A stretch of DNA of 35,295 nt from an uncultured bacterium. GTDB lineage: Bacteria; Nitrospirota; Thermodesulfovibrionia; Thermodesulfovibrionales; Dissulfurispiraceae. Position 1 is the stretch's first letter, and the number at the start of each line of letters is the position of its first letter. The notes under the pieces were generated by a model that made no database searches, had not been told where the DNA came from, and saw only the letters and a list, made by a program, of their open reading frames with translations. The position numbers and the translations under genes were made by a program. Location of the stretch: assembly GCA_937949555.1 (NCBI GenBank), contig CALEDV010000042.1, positions 1 through 35,295 of the forward strand. Reading direction: 5' to 3'. Below are positions 20,378-28,731 of this stretch, piece after piece.

Positions 20378-20848
20378 CTAAACCTGTGCTGCCTGTAACA
20401 ATTCTTCTTCGCTATTTGATATTAGAGACTCAACATCATGAACAAGTAGCATCCCATTATCAAGCCTGATACAACCACTCAGAGTGCTTCTCTCCCTTTC
20501 ATCTTGCAGTAGATACTTCTCCTCTCTTATAAGATCAGAGTCATCGTATTCTTCAATACCCTGAACACTATCAACCCAGATGCCGAGCGTCCTTTTAGAG
20601 GTCCGCACAATAATTATACAATCCTCTAAGGCTATTTCCCTTAAATCCATTGAAAAAACCTGCCTCATATTAACTATAGGCACAATCTCTCCATAGTAAT
20701 TAATCAGCCCCATGATTGTCTTAGAGGCAAAGGGAATCGGCATCAACTCAACCATTCTAATTGCCTGTTTTACCGTGTAAGCAGGGATAGCAAAGGATAT
20801 CCCGTCAATAGAATACAGGAGAAGTTTAAGCTTTTCATTCATTTGCAT
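20378..20848 (-). CDS. cheW: CheW adaptor protein, first gene of the chemosensory operon
   Basis: This 156-aa single CheW domain (LLYSIDGISFAIPA ... NYYGEIVPIVNMR ... GIWVDSVQGI) bridges receptor and kinase. Two in-frame ATGs (20848 and 20842) are available and neither has a Shine-Dalgarno. A possible promoter, TGGACA (20880-20875) with an 18-bp spacer and AATAAT (20856-20851), would start transcription almost at the second ATG, so the message may be leaderless. This gene diverges from the SRP RNA gene across about 85 bp. Confidence 0.92.
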   Translation of the reverse strand: MQMNEKLKLLLYSIDGISFAIPAYTVKQAIRMVELMPIPFASKTIMGLINYYGEIVPIVNMRQVFSMDLREIALEDCIIIVRTSKRTLGIWVDSVQGIEEYDDSDLIREEKYLLQDERERSTLSGCIRLDNGMLLVHDVESLISNSEEELLQAAQV

Positions 20849-20850
20849 TT

Positions 20851-20880
20851 ATTATTCAAAAATAAATTAACAATTGTCCA
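20851..20880 (-). promoter_or_regulatory. Possible promoter of the chemosensory operon
   Basis: On the minus strand, TGGACA (-35-like) is followed after 18 bp by AATAAT (-10-like). Each differs from the sigma70 consensus by one base. The -10 lies only 2 bp before the first ATG of cheW, so transcription would begin around the second ATG. Confidence 0.4.
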
Positions 20881-20894
20881 CAGAAAAACACCTT

Positions 20895-20924
20895 TTGATT
20901 AAAGTATTTTTGATGTGCTAAACT
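20895..20924 (+). promoter_or_regulatory. Promoter of the SRP RNA gene
   Basis: TTGATT (20895-20900), an 18-bp spacer and TAAACT (20919-20924) form a sigma70-type promoter. The predicted start, about 20931, matches the 5' end of the SRP RNA helix at 20933. Confidence 0.6.
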
Positions 20925-20932
20925 CATAAATC

Positions 20933-21055
20933 TTTTCTGCAGCCAGGGGCTGGCCCTGCGCAACATATGCCTGTGAACCCCGTCAGGTCCGGAAGGAAGC
21001 AGCGGTAAACTTCGCATCTGTGTGCCGCAGCAAGCCGGTCCCTGTCTGCAGAAAA
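20933..21055 (+). ncRNA. ffs: Signal recognition particle RNA (4.5S type)
   Basis: The apical Ffh-binding signature GTCAGGTCCGGAAGGAAGCA is present at about 20982-21001. The ends pair: TTTTCTGCAG at 20933-20942 with CTGCAGAAAA at 21046-21055, and the helix continues as CAGGG against CCCTG. The RNA is a single long hairpin of about 123 nt without an Alu domain. It guides co-translational membrane targeting with Ffh. It lies directly upstream of dnaX, a common bacterial arrangement. Confidence 0.95.
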
Positions 21056-21070
21056 CAGACAAATCAACCT

Positions 21071-22708
21071 ATGTCATATCTAGTATTAGCAAGAAAATGG
21101 AGACCCCAGCGATTCTCTGAGCTTACAGGCCAGGAATCCATAGCAAGGATTCTGACAAATGCTGCAATATCTGGCAAGGTCGCCCATGCCTATATATTTT
21201 CAGGCCCTCGAGGGGTTGGCAAGACCTCTTCGGCAAGGATACTTGCCAAAACCCTCAACTGCCATAACCCCAATGAAGAAGGTCCCTGCGGCAAATGCCC
21301 CTCTTGCATATCAATAAGCGATGGTTCATCTATGGATGTCATCGAGATAGATGGTGCATCAAACAATAGCGTCAATGACATCAGAGAACTTCGTGAAACT
21401 GTAAAATATGCCCCCTCCTCTTCAAAGTATAAAATTTATATAGTAGATGAGGCACACATGTTGTCCTCTGGTGCCTTCAATGCATTTTTGAAGACCCTTG
21501 AAGAGCCTCCGCCTCATGTGGTCTTTGTGCTCGCTACCACAGAACCACGAAAGATCCCTGTAACTATACTGTCCCGCTGCCAGCATTTGCCATTTAAGAG
21601 AATACCTGCCCTAAAGATAAAAAACAGGCTCAAAGAAATCGCCCTGCAGGAGGGTTATGTAAGCGAAGACCTTGCCCTTGACAGGATTGCCCGCATGGCT
21701 GAGGGCAGTATGAGAGATGCCCTTACCATAATGGACCAAATCATATCCTTTTCAGACTCGCTGAAGTATGAAGACCTTAAGGACCTCTTTGGGCTATCGG
21801 ACACAGAAACCCTTGCGGCATTGACTGAGGCAGTGATTACAGGCAATCACAGAGACATTATCAACATCATCAAGGAACTCGTAGATTCTGGTTACGATAT
21901 AAAGACCTTTACCAAAGATCTAATTATGTTTGTAAGAGGACTCATGCTGAGGCTCGCAGCCGAAGACGAGGAGGCAATTTCAGATATGGATGAGACTGAG
22001 AGGATATCTATCAATAGATTGAGCAGCCTGTCCTCCTTGCCACAGGTTGCCCTTTTTATGAATGAGCTTATAAAAATAGAACTTTCCCTAAGACAGACAC
22101 AGCACCCCAGGGTTATCCTTGAGATGGGACTCCTGAAGATTGCAATGATGAGCCATTTTAGGGACATTGAGGAGATTATAAATAAACTCTCTCAGGGCAA
22201 AACATTAGAGACGAATCCTTCCTTGACAATGCAAATAGGCCCTAACCAAAAAGACTACAGCAAAATCATAACCCCTTCTGCTAAATCCAAAAAGGAATAC
22301 ACTGAAGACAGGCACAACCCCCATCCTCATCCCTCAAAAACTTCTACTGATAATGCCCTTGCATGGCAGGAGGCATTAGCAACTATAGAGCAGCAAAAGG
22401 CACTCCTTGCATCAGGGCTTAGAGAGGGGAGGGTTTCTTTTCCTGAGCCAAATACCCTTGAGTTGTCCTTCAAGGGAGGCGCTTCAGTCCACTCCCATTC
22501 CACAGAAGAGGACATACCTTTTATAAAAGAAACCCTGAGAAAGGTTACCGGCAGAGATTTCACTATCAAGATCAATAATTTACAAGGCACAACAACTCAG
22601 AGGGATATACGCACCGAGGCACGGAACAATCCTGTGGTGCAGGAGGTATTGAGGTTGTATGAAGGCATTATAGTTGATGTAAAGGCAAACAAAAACTCAG
22701 GAGGATAA
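21071..22708 (+). CDS. dnaX: DNA polymerase III subunits gamma/tau
   Basis: This clamp-loader ATPase is 545 aa from the ATG at 21071. An upstream GTG-type extension would run into the SRP RNA and is rejected. The N-terminal AAA+ domain has Walker A GPRGVGKT (45-52), a zinc module of Cys64, Cys73, Cys76 and Cys79, Walker B IVDEAH (Asp126-Glu127) and the SRC arginine-finger motif in LSRCQ. The C-terminal 150 residues are variable and may bind other replisome parts. No Shine-Dalgarno is obvious. It leads the dnaX-ybaB-recR operon. Confidence 0.96.
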   Translation: MSYLVLARKWRPQRFSELTGQESIARILTNAAISGKVAHAYIFSGPRGVGKTSSARILAKTLNCHNPNEEGPCGKCPSCISISDGSSMDVIEIDGASNNSVNDIRELRETVKYAPSSSKYKIYIVDEAHMLSSGAFNAFLKTLEEPPPHVVFVLATTEPRKIPVTILSRCQHLPFKRIPALKIKNRLKEIALQEGYVSEDLALDRIARMAEGSMRDALTIMDQIISFSDSLKYEDLKDLFGLSDTETLAALTEAVITGNHRDIINIIKELVDSGYDIKTFTKDLIMFVRGLMLRLAAEDEEAISDMDETERISINRLSSLSSLPQVALFMNELIKIELSLRQTQHPRVILEMGLLKIAMMSHFRDIEEIINKLSQGKTLETNPSLTMQIGPNQKDYSKIITPSAKSKKEYTEDRHNPHPHPSKTSTDNALAWQEALATIEQQKALLASGLREGRVSFPEPNTLELSFKGGASVHSHSTEEDIPFIKETLRKVTGRDFTIKINNLQGTTTQRDIRTEARNNPVVQEVLRLYEGIIVDVKANKNSGG

Positions 22709-22710
22709 TT

Positions 22711-23049
22711 ATGTCTAAGAAGATGCTTGGTGATATCATGAGAGAAGCCCAGAAACTCCAAGAGGAGATGAAACGCATACAGCAGGAGACAAAGGAAAAG
22801 ACCGTTGAGGCAAGCTCTGGAGGAGGGATGGTAACCGTAGTAGTCAATGGAGGCGGCGAGATTGTCTCTATTAAAATAGAAAAAGATGTCGTAAATCCTG
22901 AGGATGTGGAGATGCTTCAGGACCTCATAGTGGCTGCTGCAAATGAAGGCATAAGAAGGTCTCAAGAGATGGCCAATGAAAGCATGTCTAAACTGACTAT
23001 GGGTATGCAGATTCCCGGTCTTGGAGGTCTCGGGAATATTCTGAAATAA
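22711..23049 (+). CDS. ybaB: YbaB/EbfC nucleoid-associated protein
   Basis: This 112-aa protein has an N-terminal Gln/Lys/Glu-rich helix (AQKLQEEMKRIQQ) and the conserved VEASSGGGMVTVVVNGGGEIVSI core, ending in a Gly/Met-rich tail (GLGGLGNILK). Family members form tweezer-like dimers that bind DNA. It starts 2 bp after dnaX with AGGAGG upstream and is followed 1 bp later by recR. This operon is conserved across bacteria. Confidence 0.96.
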   Translation: MSKKMLGDIMREAQKLQEEMKRIQQETKEKTVEASSGGGMVTVVVNGGGEIVSIKIEKDVVNPEDVEMLQDLIVAAANEGIRRSQEMANESMSKLTMGMQIPGLGGLGNILK

Positions 23050-23050
23050 A

Positions 23051-23644
23051 ATGTCCCATGGCATCATTGAAAACCTGATAGCGCAATTGACCAAACTACC
23101 TGGCATAGGGAGAAAGTCTGCCCAAAGACTTGCCTTTTTTATACTCTCAATGGATAAGGACAATGCCCTTGCAATCGCTAAGGCAATAGAGGAAGTAAAA
23201 GAAAATGCACAATTCTGTTCCACCTGTTTTAATGTAACAGACAAAGACCCCTGTGCCCTGTGCTCCGATCTCACCAGAGACCATAAAAAGATATGCGTTG
23301 TTGAAGAGACGAGCAATATCATCGCAATAGAAAGGACAGGTGCCTATAAGGGTCTTTACCATGTCTTGTTAGGAGCCCTTTCCCCTGTGGATGGTATAGG
23401 TCCAGATAAACTCAAGATAAGGGAGTTAGTAGAAAGGGTACACAAAGAAGATATAGATGAAGTTATATTAGCAACCAACCCAAATACCAGGGGCGAAATG
23501 ACCGCAAAATACATAACAGAGCTCATCAAACCCTTTGGTGTTAAAGTAAGCCGCATTGCCTATGGACTGCCCATCGGTAGCGACATTGAATTTGCCGATG
23601 AAGTCACACTCTTGAAGTCCCTTGAAGGCAGAAGGGAGATATAA
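23051..23644 (+). CDS. recR: Recombination protein RecR
   Basis: This 197-aa DNA repair protein works with RecF and RecO to load RecA at gaps. It has an N-terminal helix-hairpin-helix (LTKLPGIGRKSAQRLA), a four-Cys zinc finger (Cys56, Cys59, Cys68, Cys71), a Toprim domain (CVVEETSNIIAIE ... GALSPVDGIGPD) and the C-terminal GLPIGSDIEFADEVTL block. Length and motifs are standard. Confidence 0.97.
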   Translation: MSHGIIENLIAQLTKLPGIGRKSAQRLAFFILSMDKDNALAIAKAIEEVKENAQFCSTCFNVTDKDPCALCSDLTRDHKKICVVEETSNIIAIERTGAYKGLYHVLLGALSPVDGIGPDKLKIRELVERVHKEDIDEVILATNPNTRGEMTAKYITELIKPFGVKVSRIAYGLPIGSDIEFADEVTLLKSLEGRREI

Positions 23645-23675
23645 AGCAGATTTTCTTTGTATCGAATAAAAAAAC

Positions 23676-23703
23676 TTGTTTTTATATTCAGTTTAATTAT
23701 AAT
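23676..23703 (+). promoter_or_regulatory. Promoter of the PilZ-HDOD-like gene
   Basis: TTGTTT (23676-23681), a 16-bp spacer and a perfect TATAAT (23698-23703) lie between recR and the next gene. The leader would be about 20 nt. No Shine-Dalgarno is visible before the ATG at 23730. Confidence 0.55.
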
Positions 23704-23729
23704 TTATACTAACTTGCTTATCATACAAT

Positions 23730-25751
23730 ATGGGACTATTTGATTACTTCTCAAAAAAGGATTCAAATCCTGTAAAACGCCCTGCACAGAGGAATAATGC
23801 CTCTGGGGCAGAAACCGCGGTCTTGTGCGATAAAAGCTGTTTCATCTTCAATAAAAGATCCGTCCTTCGTTACCTCATAGAAACCATAGAAACCCCTATC
23901 GGCAATGTAATTGAGATGAGCAAACAGGGCATAAAGGTCATAAAAAAGGGCGGTATCAAGATAGACTATTCAGAGTTGATAATCGGTCTTGACGCAGCGG
24001 TAAAGCCTATTAAGGCTGAGATAATATGGCAGCACAATAACCTATTGGGCATCAAGTTTTTAGAACCCTTTGATGCCTCATTCTACATCAAGAAAAACTT
24101 CTTAAAACTCAAAGAGGAGGAATTTCTCCCCGATGTATCGCTGACCTATCTGGACATATCTAAATACACCCAATACGATTTCCTAACACCCCTAACCAAT
24201 CTAATGGCTGAATTAGAGAGCGAAGATACCAATATTCCAAGACTGAAAATTTACATTAACAATCTGCACGAGGTCAGACAAAAAATAATAAGGGACGAGC
24301 AGGCTGCTGAGGAGATGCGAAAAAAGATGAAAAAAACTGATGAAGCACCTGTCCCTCAAACAGGCATTAACATGCCTGACCTGAAGGAAAATCTGCTTAT
24401 AAGGGCTGTCTCTGGCAGAACAATAGATATTGAATCCACTGACATTGATCTTGCCATAGCAAGGCTTGGCATTGAGAATGTGAAACGGATATCCAGTGAC
24501 TTTGTAAAGAAGAATATGTCCAAATTTGAAGCTTCTATCTCAGGATTTAGAAACTATCAGCTTTATAACATCCTCAAGACCGTTATGTTCAAAAAAATTG
24601 CCCCATTCTTCGGATACAAAAATGACTATGGCGAAGGCAGCTCACTTTTGTCTTTAGAGAGCACAGGAGTAAAAATACTGACACAAAAGAGAGAAAAGGA
24701 ACTAGGCACCTATTATACCTCGCCAGACCGTTTATACTCAGACATATCAAGACTATATGAACAAATACTCTTTGGACAGGACTTTCTTCAAGTAACAAAG
24801 ACCTATTTTGACAAGGTAGTAGGTATATTTCAGAATGTTATGGACGGTTATCTGATAGCCCATCAGACCCTTAATCCACAGTATCGTATGCACAAAAACA
24901 TGAAGTTAATATTAAATAAAAACAAACTTCTTTATGGCTTCGTTTCATACCTAACCATGTTAGGGACAATCTTCATCATTGATAACAACCGAGAGGTTGG
25001 GGTTACTTTTATAAAAAGACTTTTAAGAACGGGCATAGAAGACAGCAAGGTGATGGACTTTATAAATGAAATAATCACTGAAACGAACTTAGTTGCCTCA
25101 GAAATGGGCTTAAAGGGCAATATAAGACCTGTGCCTATGCCTATAAGCAGCTTTAAGCTTGAAAACTTCATCCCCCAAGAGGTTTATTATGACAACCTAG
25201 TGAAGGCCTTTAAAAGTATGAATATCAATAATGCGATGAGGATGGTTTTAAGATATGACGATGATATGTATTGCCACTATATCCTTAATCGTTTTCTAAA
25301 TATCAATCACTTTGGCCTTGACAACAAGATCTTCACTGTAATCCCCTGCGAGAGTCTTGGAGACAAGGAGTTATTTCTTGAGGACATCTCTAACTTTGAC
25401 TTGGTTATATTTAAAAACATCAATAAACTGCCCTTTATGCATATAAAATCCTTCCTAAGGCTATGGACAAACCATGATGGCAAGATAATAGCAACCATGA
25501 GTAGCGATACCTTCCCAGACTTTGATAGCCCTGAGCTATTTAAAGCCGTTAATTATGCCCTTGTAGATTTTCCTTCTGCCTTAAGAAGTGATATTGTTCA
25601 AAAAAAGATGATCATACACACCCTTAGCAGGCTTAAGTCTTTCATACATAAAAACGACTTTGACCCTTCTACCTACTTAAAGACACCTGTCTCTTCACAC
25701 TTCATACTATCTAACGAACTTTTCTATAATCCACCCTTCATGTATGTCTAA
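23730..25751 (+). CDS. PilZ / HDOD-like protein with degenerate AAA+-like C-terminus (unrecognised family)
   Basis: I do not recognise this 673-aa soluble protein as a named family. The N-terminal part (about 40-120) looks like PilZ, the c-di-GMP receptor fold. Arg43 and Arg47 form RxxxR, Glu62-x-Ser64-x-x-Gly67 matches (D/N)xSxxG with Glu for Asp, and GIKFLEP closes the barrel. The middle (about 215-430) resembles HDOD, with LAIARLGIENVKRISSDFV and helical stretches. Residues about 500-625 follow the outline of an NtrC-type AAA+ domain (IPCESLGDKELF, DLVIFKNINKLP, GKIIATMSSDT, LVDFPSALRSDI). The Walker A lysine/glycines and the Walker B acids are missing, so it should not hydrolyse ATP. A regulatory c-di-GMP-responsive scaffold is my inference. 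Confidence 0.7.
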   Translation: MGLFDYFSKKDSNPVKRPAQRNNASGAETAVLCDKSCFIFNKRSVLRYLIETIETPIGNVIEMSKQGIKVIKKGGIKIDYSELIIGLDAAVKPIKAEIIWQHNNLLGIKFLEPFDASFYIKKNFLKLKEEEFLPDVSLTYLDISKYTQYDFLTPLTNLMAELESEDTNIPRLKIYINNLHEVRQKIIRDEQAAEEMRKKMKKTDEAPVPQTGINMPDLKENLLIRAVSGRTIDIESTDIDLAIARLGIENVKRISSDFVKKNMSKFEASISGFRNYQLYNILKTVMFKKIAPFFGYKNDYGEGSSLLSLESTGVKILTQKREKELGTYYTSPDRLYSDISRLYEQILFGQDFLQVTKTYFDKVVGIFQNVMDGYLIAHQTLNPQYRMHKNMKLILNKNKLLYGFVSYLTMLGTIFIIDNNREVGVTFIKRLLRTGIEDSKVMDFINEIITETNLVASEMGLKGNIRPVPMPISSFKLENFIPQEVYYDNLVKAFKSMNINNAMRMVLRYDDDMYCHYILNRFLNINHFGLDNKIFTVIPCESLGDKELFLEDISNFDLVIFKNINKLPFMHIKSFLRLWTNHDGKIIATMSSDTFPDFDSPELFKAVNYALVDFPSALRSDIVQKKMIIHTLSRLKSFIHKNDFDPSTYLKTPVSSHFILSNELFYNPPFMYV

Positions 25752-26037
25752 AAAAACTGTCTTAGATCAGCATTAGTAAACTGTGAAGATATAACTCCCC
25801 TTGATAAAATTCAGTTGATGCCTGAAATCATAAAGACCGAGATTTGATTGACATCCCCAACAAGGCGCCATAGAACCTTCAAAAGACAGCACATCTTACA
25901 GTGGCGGTGGATTCTCACCAAAACCTCTAAGCCCTTACATCCTTAGGCCTCTATCTGTGATATAGGACAGTAAAAGCTGATACCCTGTAGCTTATCTTAA
26001 AAAAAATAGACAGTGCATTGAGGCCAATTGGTCTCCC
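25752..26037. other. Intergenic region between convergent genes
   Basis: The two flanking genes converge here and no ORF is supported. On the minus strand it holds a cobalamin-riboswitch-like box (25892-25919, listed separately). There is also a run of nine A at 25999-26007, which reads as a T run downstream of the nitroreductase and may help end its transcript. Confidence 0.5.
25892..25919 (-). promoter_or_regulatory. Orphan cobalamin-riboswitch-like core (weak)
   Basis: Read on the minus strand, GGTGAGAATCC is followed by ACCGCCACTGTAAGATG. This resembles the conserved GGTG-A-A-CC and CGCCACTGTxA boxes of the cobalamin riboswitch. The preceding GGGAA box is not convincing and no minus-strand gene lies downstream, so it may be a relic or chance. 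Confidence 0.25.
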
Positions 26038-26805
26038 CTATTTACATACAACATCAATCTTCCCCGCTGATGCCATATAAACAACGAACTCCTCTACACC
26101 GTCCACCTCTATCAGTTTATCCATCAGAGATTGGTTGTAGGCAGCAATTGCACAGACCCCGCAACCTATAGCCCATGCCGAGAGATAAAGATTTTGACAG
26201 ACATGTCCTATATCAATTGCAATAACCTTATGACTTGCCAGTCCATAACGCCATTCCATCCTGTAAGGTATGGTTGACCAGATAAAATTGACTGCTGCAT
26301 TACCTGTAAAGGACTGTCCAAGGCTCCCTGTAGTAATGCCCTTGTCAATGTGTTCATCAAGTCTTATGGTTATTAGGCTGTGTTCAATAGGCAGATATCG
26401 GTATACCCCCTTTGTCAATCCTTCCACATTTATAGCTGTAATATAGGTCTCAAAACTATGTCTGCATCCAGCAGAGGGGACAGTTCTCAAGGCCACTGCT
26501 GGGTTGATTATCTTTTGTATGCCCTGGGTTGTATAAAGCAAAAAGGATAGTTCCTCCAAGGTCAGAGGTTCTTTCTTAAAAACACGGCAACTCCGCCTGT
26601 TATTGATTGCCTCATATAGAGAGGTCTTCTTATCAATGATAGAATGAAAGTCAGGTAGATTTATTAGATTTATGTTTTCATCATAGGGCTTTTCAATTGG
26701 CGGCGGCTCTAATCCTCTACTCTGATCAGTCTGGGAGAAATCAATCATCTGTCTGATCCTGTCCTTTAAAAAGAATCTAAACTCTTCAATATCCTTTCTT
26801 ATCAT
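26038..26805 (-). CDS. SagB/ThcOx-type nitroreductase family protein
   Basis: This 255-aa FMN-dependent oxidoreductase-like protein contains the family start NNRRSCRVFKKEPLTLEELSFLL, with Arg residues expected to hold the FMN phosphate. It continues with RTVPSAGCRHSFETY and the C-terminal IDIGHVCQNLYLSAWAIGCGVCAI block. In the SagB branch these proteins oxidise azolines in peptide products, but no cyclodehydratase or precursor peptide gene is near. A stand-alone flavin reductase role is equally possible. The start ATG has AGAGGAAGG upstream. Confidence 0.82.
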   Translation of the reverse strand: MIRKDIEEFRFFLKDRIRQMIDFSQTDQSRGLEPPPIEKPYDENINLINLPDFHSIIDKKTSLYEAINNRRSCRVFKKEPLTLEELSFLLYTTQGIQKIINPAVALRTVPSAGCRHSFETYITAINVEGLTKGVYRYLPIEHSLITIRLDEHIDKGITTGSLGQSFTGNAAVNFIWSTIPYRMEWRYGLASHKVIAIDIGHVCQNLYLSAWAIGCGVCAIAAYNQSLMDKLIEVDGVEEFVVYMASAGKIDVVCK

Positions 26806-26818
26806 GCCTTCCTCTAAA

Positions 26819-26851
26819 TTCCATCTCGCAAAGATGGAACAATTTAAATTG
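26819..26851 (-). promoter_or_regulatory. Hairpin plus palindrome before the nitroreductase
   Basis: A perfect 7-bp hairpin TTCCATC/GATGGAA (26819-26839) touches a perfect 12-bp palindrome CAATTTAAATTG (26840-26851), just upstream of the nitroreductase ribosome site. It could be a terminator for the S1 gene, an attenuator or an operator. Sequence alone does not decide. Confidence 0.4.
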
Positions 26852-26964
26852 CATAGGTCTTACTTAAACAATACACTTGTAATAACAAGCCAACAAACAG
26901 GGTGTCAGGCATAGAATATCAGAACAAGATGCGTGCCTACTTCTGCGCCTCTCAATGTACCTCT

Positions 26965-28431
26965 TTAACCTATACTAGCTGATTCCTTCTTATTCAGCTG
27001 GGCCTCCAACAACTCCCCGAGCAGACCCATTTTTTTATTTTCCATGCTATTTTGCTCTTGCATGTACTTTTTATATTCCTCATTTTCCTTTTTATTAGCG
27101 TAATCTTTTCTGCTTAATCTAACCCTGCCCTTGTCCACATCAACCTCTTTTACCACAGTATTAATCAGTCTGCCCTCTGTAAAAAACGCCTTAACATCCT
27201 CTCCCCTGGCAAGTCCAGTATCAGACAGTGGTATAAGACCAGTCAAATCAGGGTTAATCTTAACCAGAATACCAAAGGGCATCGTCTTTAACACAGCAAC
27301 CTCTAATACCTCACCAATAGAGGGATATGCAATCTCTTTTTGTTGTTGAGAATTTAAGGACAGGGACATCTTTCTGTTAGCCCTATCTACAGATAAAACA
27401 TAGGCCTCTACCCTCTGCCCCTGCTGCAATACCTCATCAGGATGCTTAATCCTTTTTCCTTCTCCTATATTAGATATGTGGATCAGACCTTCTACTCCTT
27501 CTTCAATAAGAACAAATACACCAAAGGGCATAAGTTTTACAACCTTTCCATCTACCTTGCTGCCCACAGGATAACGTTCTTCAACAGAATCCCAGGGGTC
27601 GCTCTGAAGAGCCTTTAGACTCAGCGTAATCCTCTCAGAGTCAAAGTCAGCTGACAATACTCTCACTTGCAGTCTTTGTCCTTCTGAAAATAATGATTCT
27701 AATTTTTCAGACCTTCCCCATCCAATCTCACTTGCGGGTATCAAACCAGCAATCCCTCCAATATCCACAAAAACTCCGAATTTTCTTATTGACCTTACAG
27801 TAACCTCTATCTCATCACCTTCTTTTATAGTCTCTTTGAGCGACTCAAGGATCTTTTTTTTCTGCTCCTCCAGGATAATCCTTCTTGAAACAATAACACC
27901 CCTACCCTTGTCCTTGTGTTCAAGGATCTTAAAATCAAAGGTCTTCCCCTCATAAACAGACCTGTCAGATGCAGGCCTTAAATCCATCTGAGACTGGGGA
28001 CAGAAACAGCGAATGCCTTTAACAGATACCTCGTAGCCACCCTTAATAGCCCTATTTACTACACCTTCAACGGTCTCCCCCCTTTGCGCCCTCTCCTCAA
28101 TATATCTTATTGCCTGTGAAGAATTGCCGTTTATAAGGGTTGTAAACCTCATCATTCCATCCTGAGTGCCATCAAAATAGGCCTCTATGGTATCTTGAGG
28201 CTTTACAGTAATAACCCCTGACTCATCAATCAATTCAGATACATTGATAAAGCCTTCTCTCTTGCCACCCAGGTCAATAAACACCTGAGAGCCTGATATG
28301 CTGACTACTACAGCAGAGGTCTTTTGGCCGGGGGTAAAATAGATCTGCCCTTGAAAGCTTTTATCAAGCATCTCCTTAAAATCATCGTCCTTATCCTCTG
28401 TTTTGATTTCTTTATCTTCTAATAATGACAT
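26965..28431 (-). CDS. rpsA: S1-domain RNA-binding protein (ribosomal protein S1 family)
   Basis: This 488-aa protein is built of five S1/OB repeats, at about 35-95, 115-185, 203-270, 287-357 and 372-440. Each starts near a Gly-x-x-[VL]-x-[GAV]-V pattern. Repeats 3 and 4 are the most canonical (KFGVFVDIGGIAGLIPASEIGW; PFGVFVLIEEGVEGLIHISN). Repeat 2 is divergent and carries two Cys (CFCPQ). It probably binds mRNA on the 30S subunit, although the E. coli S1 has six repeats. I prefer the ATG at 28431, with AGGAGG 6-7 nt upstream, over the TTG one codon earlier. The gene symbol is by similarity only. Confidence 0.85.
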   Translation of the reverse strand: MSLLEDKEIKTEDKDDDFKEMLDKSFQGQIYFTPGQKTSAVVVSISGSQVFIDLGGKREGFINVSELIDESGVITVKPQDTIEAYFDGTQDGMMRFTTLINGNSSQAIRYIEERAQRGETVEGVVNRAIKGGYEVSVKGIRCFCPQSQMDLRPASDRSVYEGKTFDFKILEHKDKGRGVIVSRRIILEEQKKKILESLKETIKEGDEIEVTVRSIRKFGVFVDIGGIAGLIPASEIGWGRSEKLESLFSEGQRLQVRVLSADFDSERITLSLKALQSDPWDSVEERYPVGSKVDGKVVKLMPFGVFVLIEEGVEGLIHISNIGEGKRIKHPDEVLQQGQRVEAYVLSVDRANRKMSLSLNSQQQKEIAYPSIGEVLEVAVLKTMPFGILVKINPDLTGLIPLSDTGLARGEDVKAFFTEGRLINTVVKEVDVDKGRVRLSRKDYANKKENEEYKKYMQEQNSMENKKMGLLGELLEAQLNKKESASIG

Positions 28432-28474
28432 CAAAATCCTCCTTGTTTATGCAGATATTAAAGACAGAATTTTT

Positions 28475-28503
28475 ATGATAACAGAAAAATACATATCCAT
28501 CAA
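28475..28503 (-). promoter_or_regulatory. Promoter of the S1-domain gene
   Basis: On the minus strand TTGATG (28503-28498), a 17-bp spacer and TATCAT (28480-28475) form a good sigma70-type promoter. It lies directly beside the target-site repeat of the MITE-like element, about 9 bp from its edge. Confidence 0.55.
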
Positions 28504-28516
28504 GAATAATAACTAT

Positions 28517-28731
28517 CCTCAAATTGCCGACAGGAGTAAGGGGGTGTGCTGAAAGGGCTTTATTGCCACACCTTTTTACGAGACCTCTGGACCTTCACAG
28601 ATAATGCCAAACTAATCACCTCTTGGTGACTGAATGACCTATGGCCCTTTTTTTTAATAAACCCTGTGGCAGTATAAAGGCTTTCAGACATGCCCTCTTA
28701 CTCCTTGCAAGTTTCTATCGGCAATCTTGGG
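28517..28731. mobile_element. MITE-like element with imperfect terminal inverted repeats
   Basis: This 215-bp block is bounded by ACTAT on both sides (28512-28516 and 28732-28736), a 5-bp target-site duplication. Its ends are inverted copies: CCTCAAATTGCCGA on the left against the complement of TCGGCAATCTTGGG on the right. A second inverted arm of about 40 bp follows (28533-28571 against about 28664-28703; shared GGAGTAAG, CTGAAAG, CTTTAT, TGCCACA). The right arm has 11-13 extra bases between the two inverted segments. There is no coding capacity. The middle contains a small TCACC/GGTGA hairpin (28615-28629) and an eight-T or longer run at about 28648-28655. It fits a non-autonomous element mobilised in trans. 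An RNA-hairpin role is the alternative. Confidence 0.7.

Noticed and set aside
21020..21070. N-terminal extension of DnaX
   Set aside because: It would translate the 3' part of the SRP RNA. The conserved DnaX start MSYLVLARKWRP begins at 21071.
26038..26805. Ribosomal peptide biosynthesis cluster around the SagB-like protein
   Set aside because: No precursor peptide, cyclodehydratase or transporter gene is nearby.
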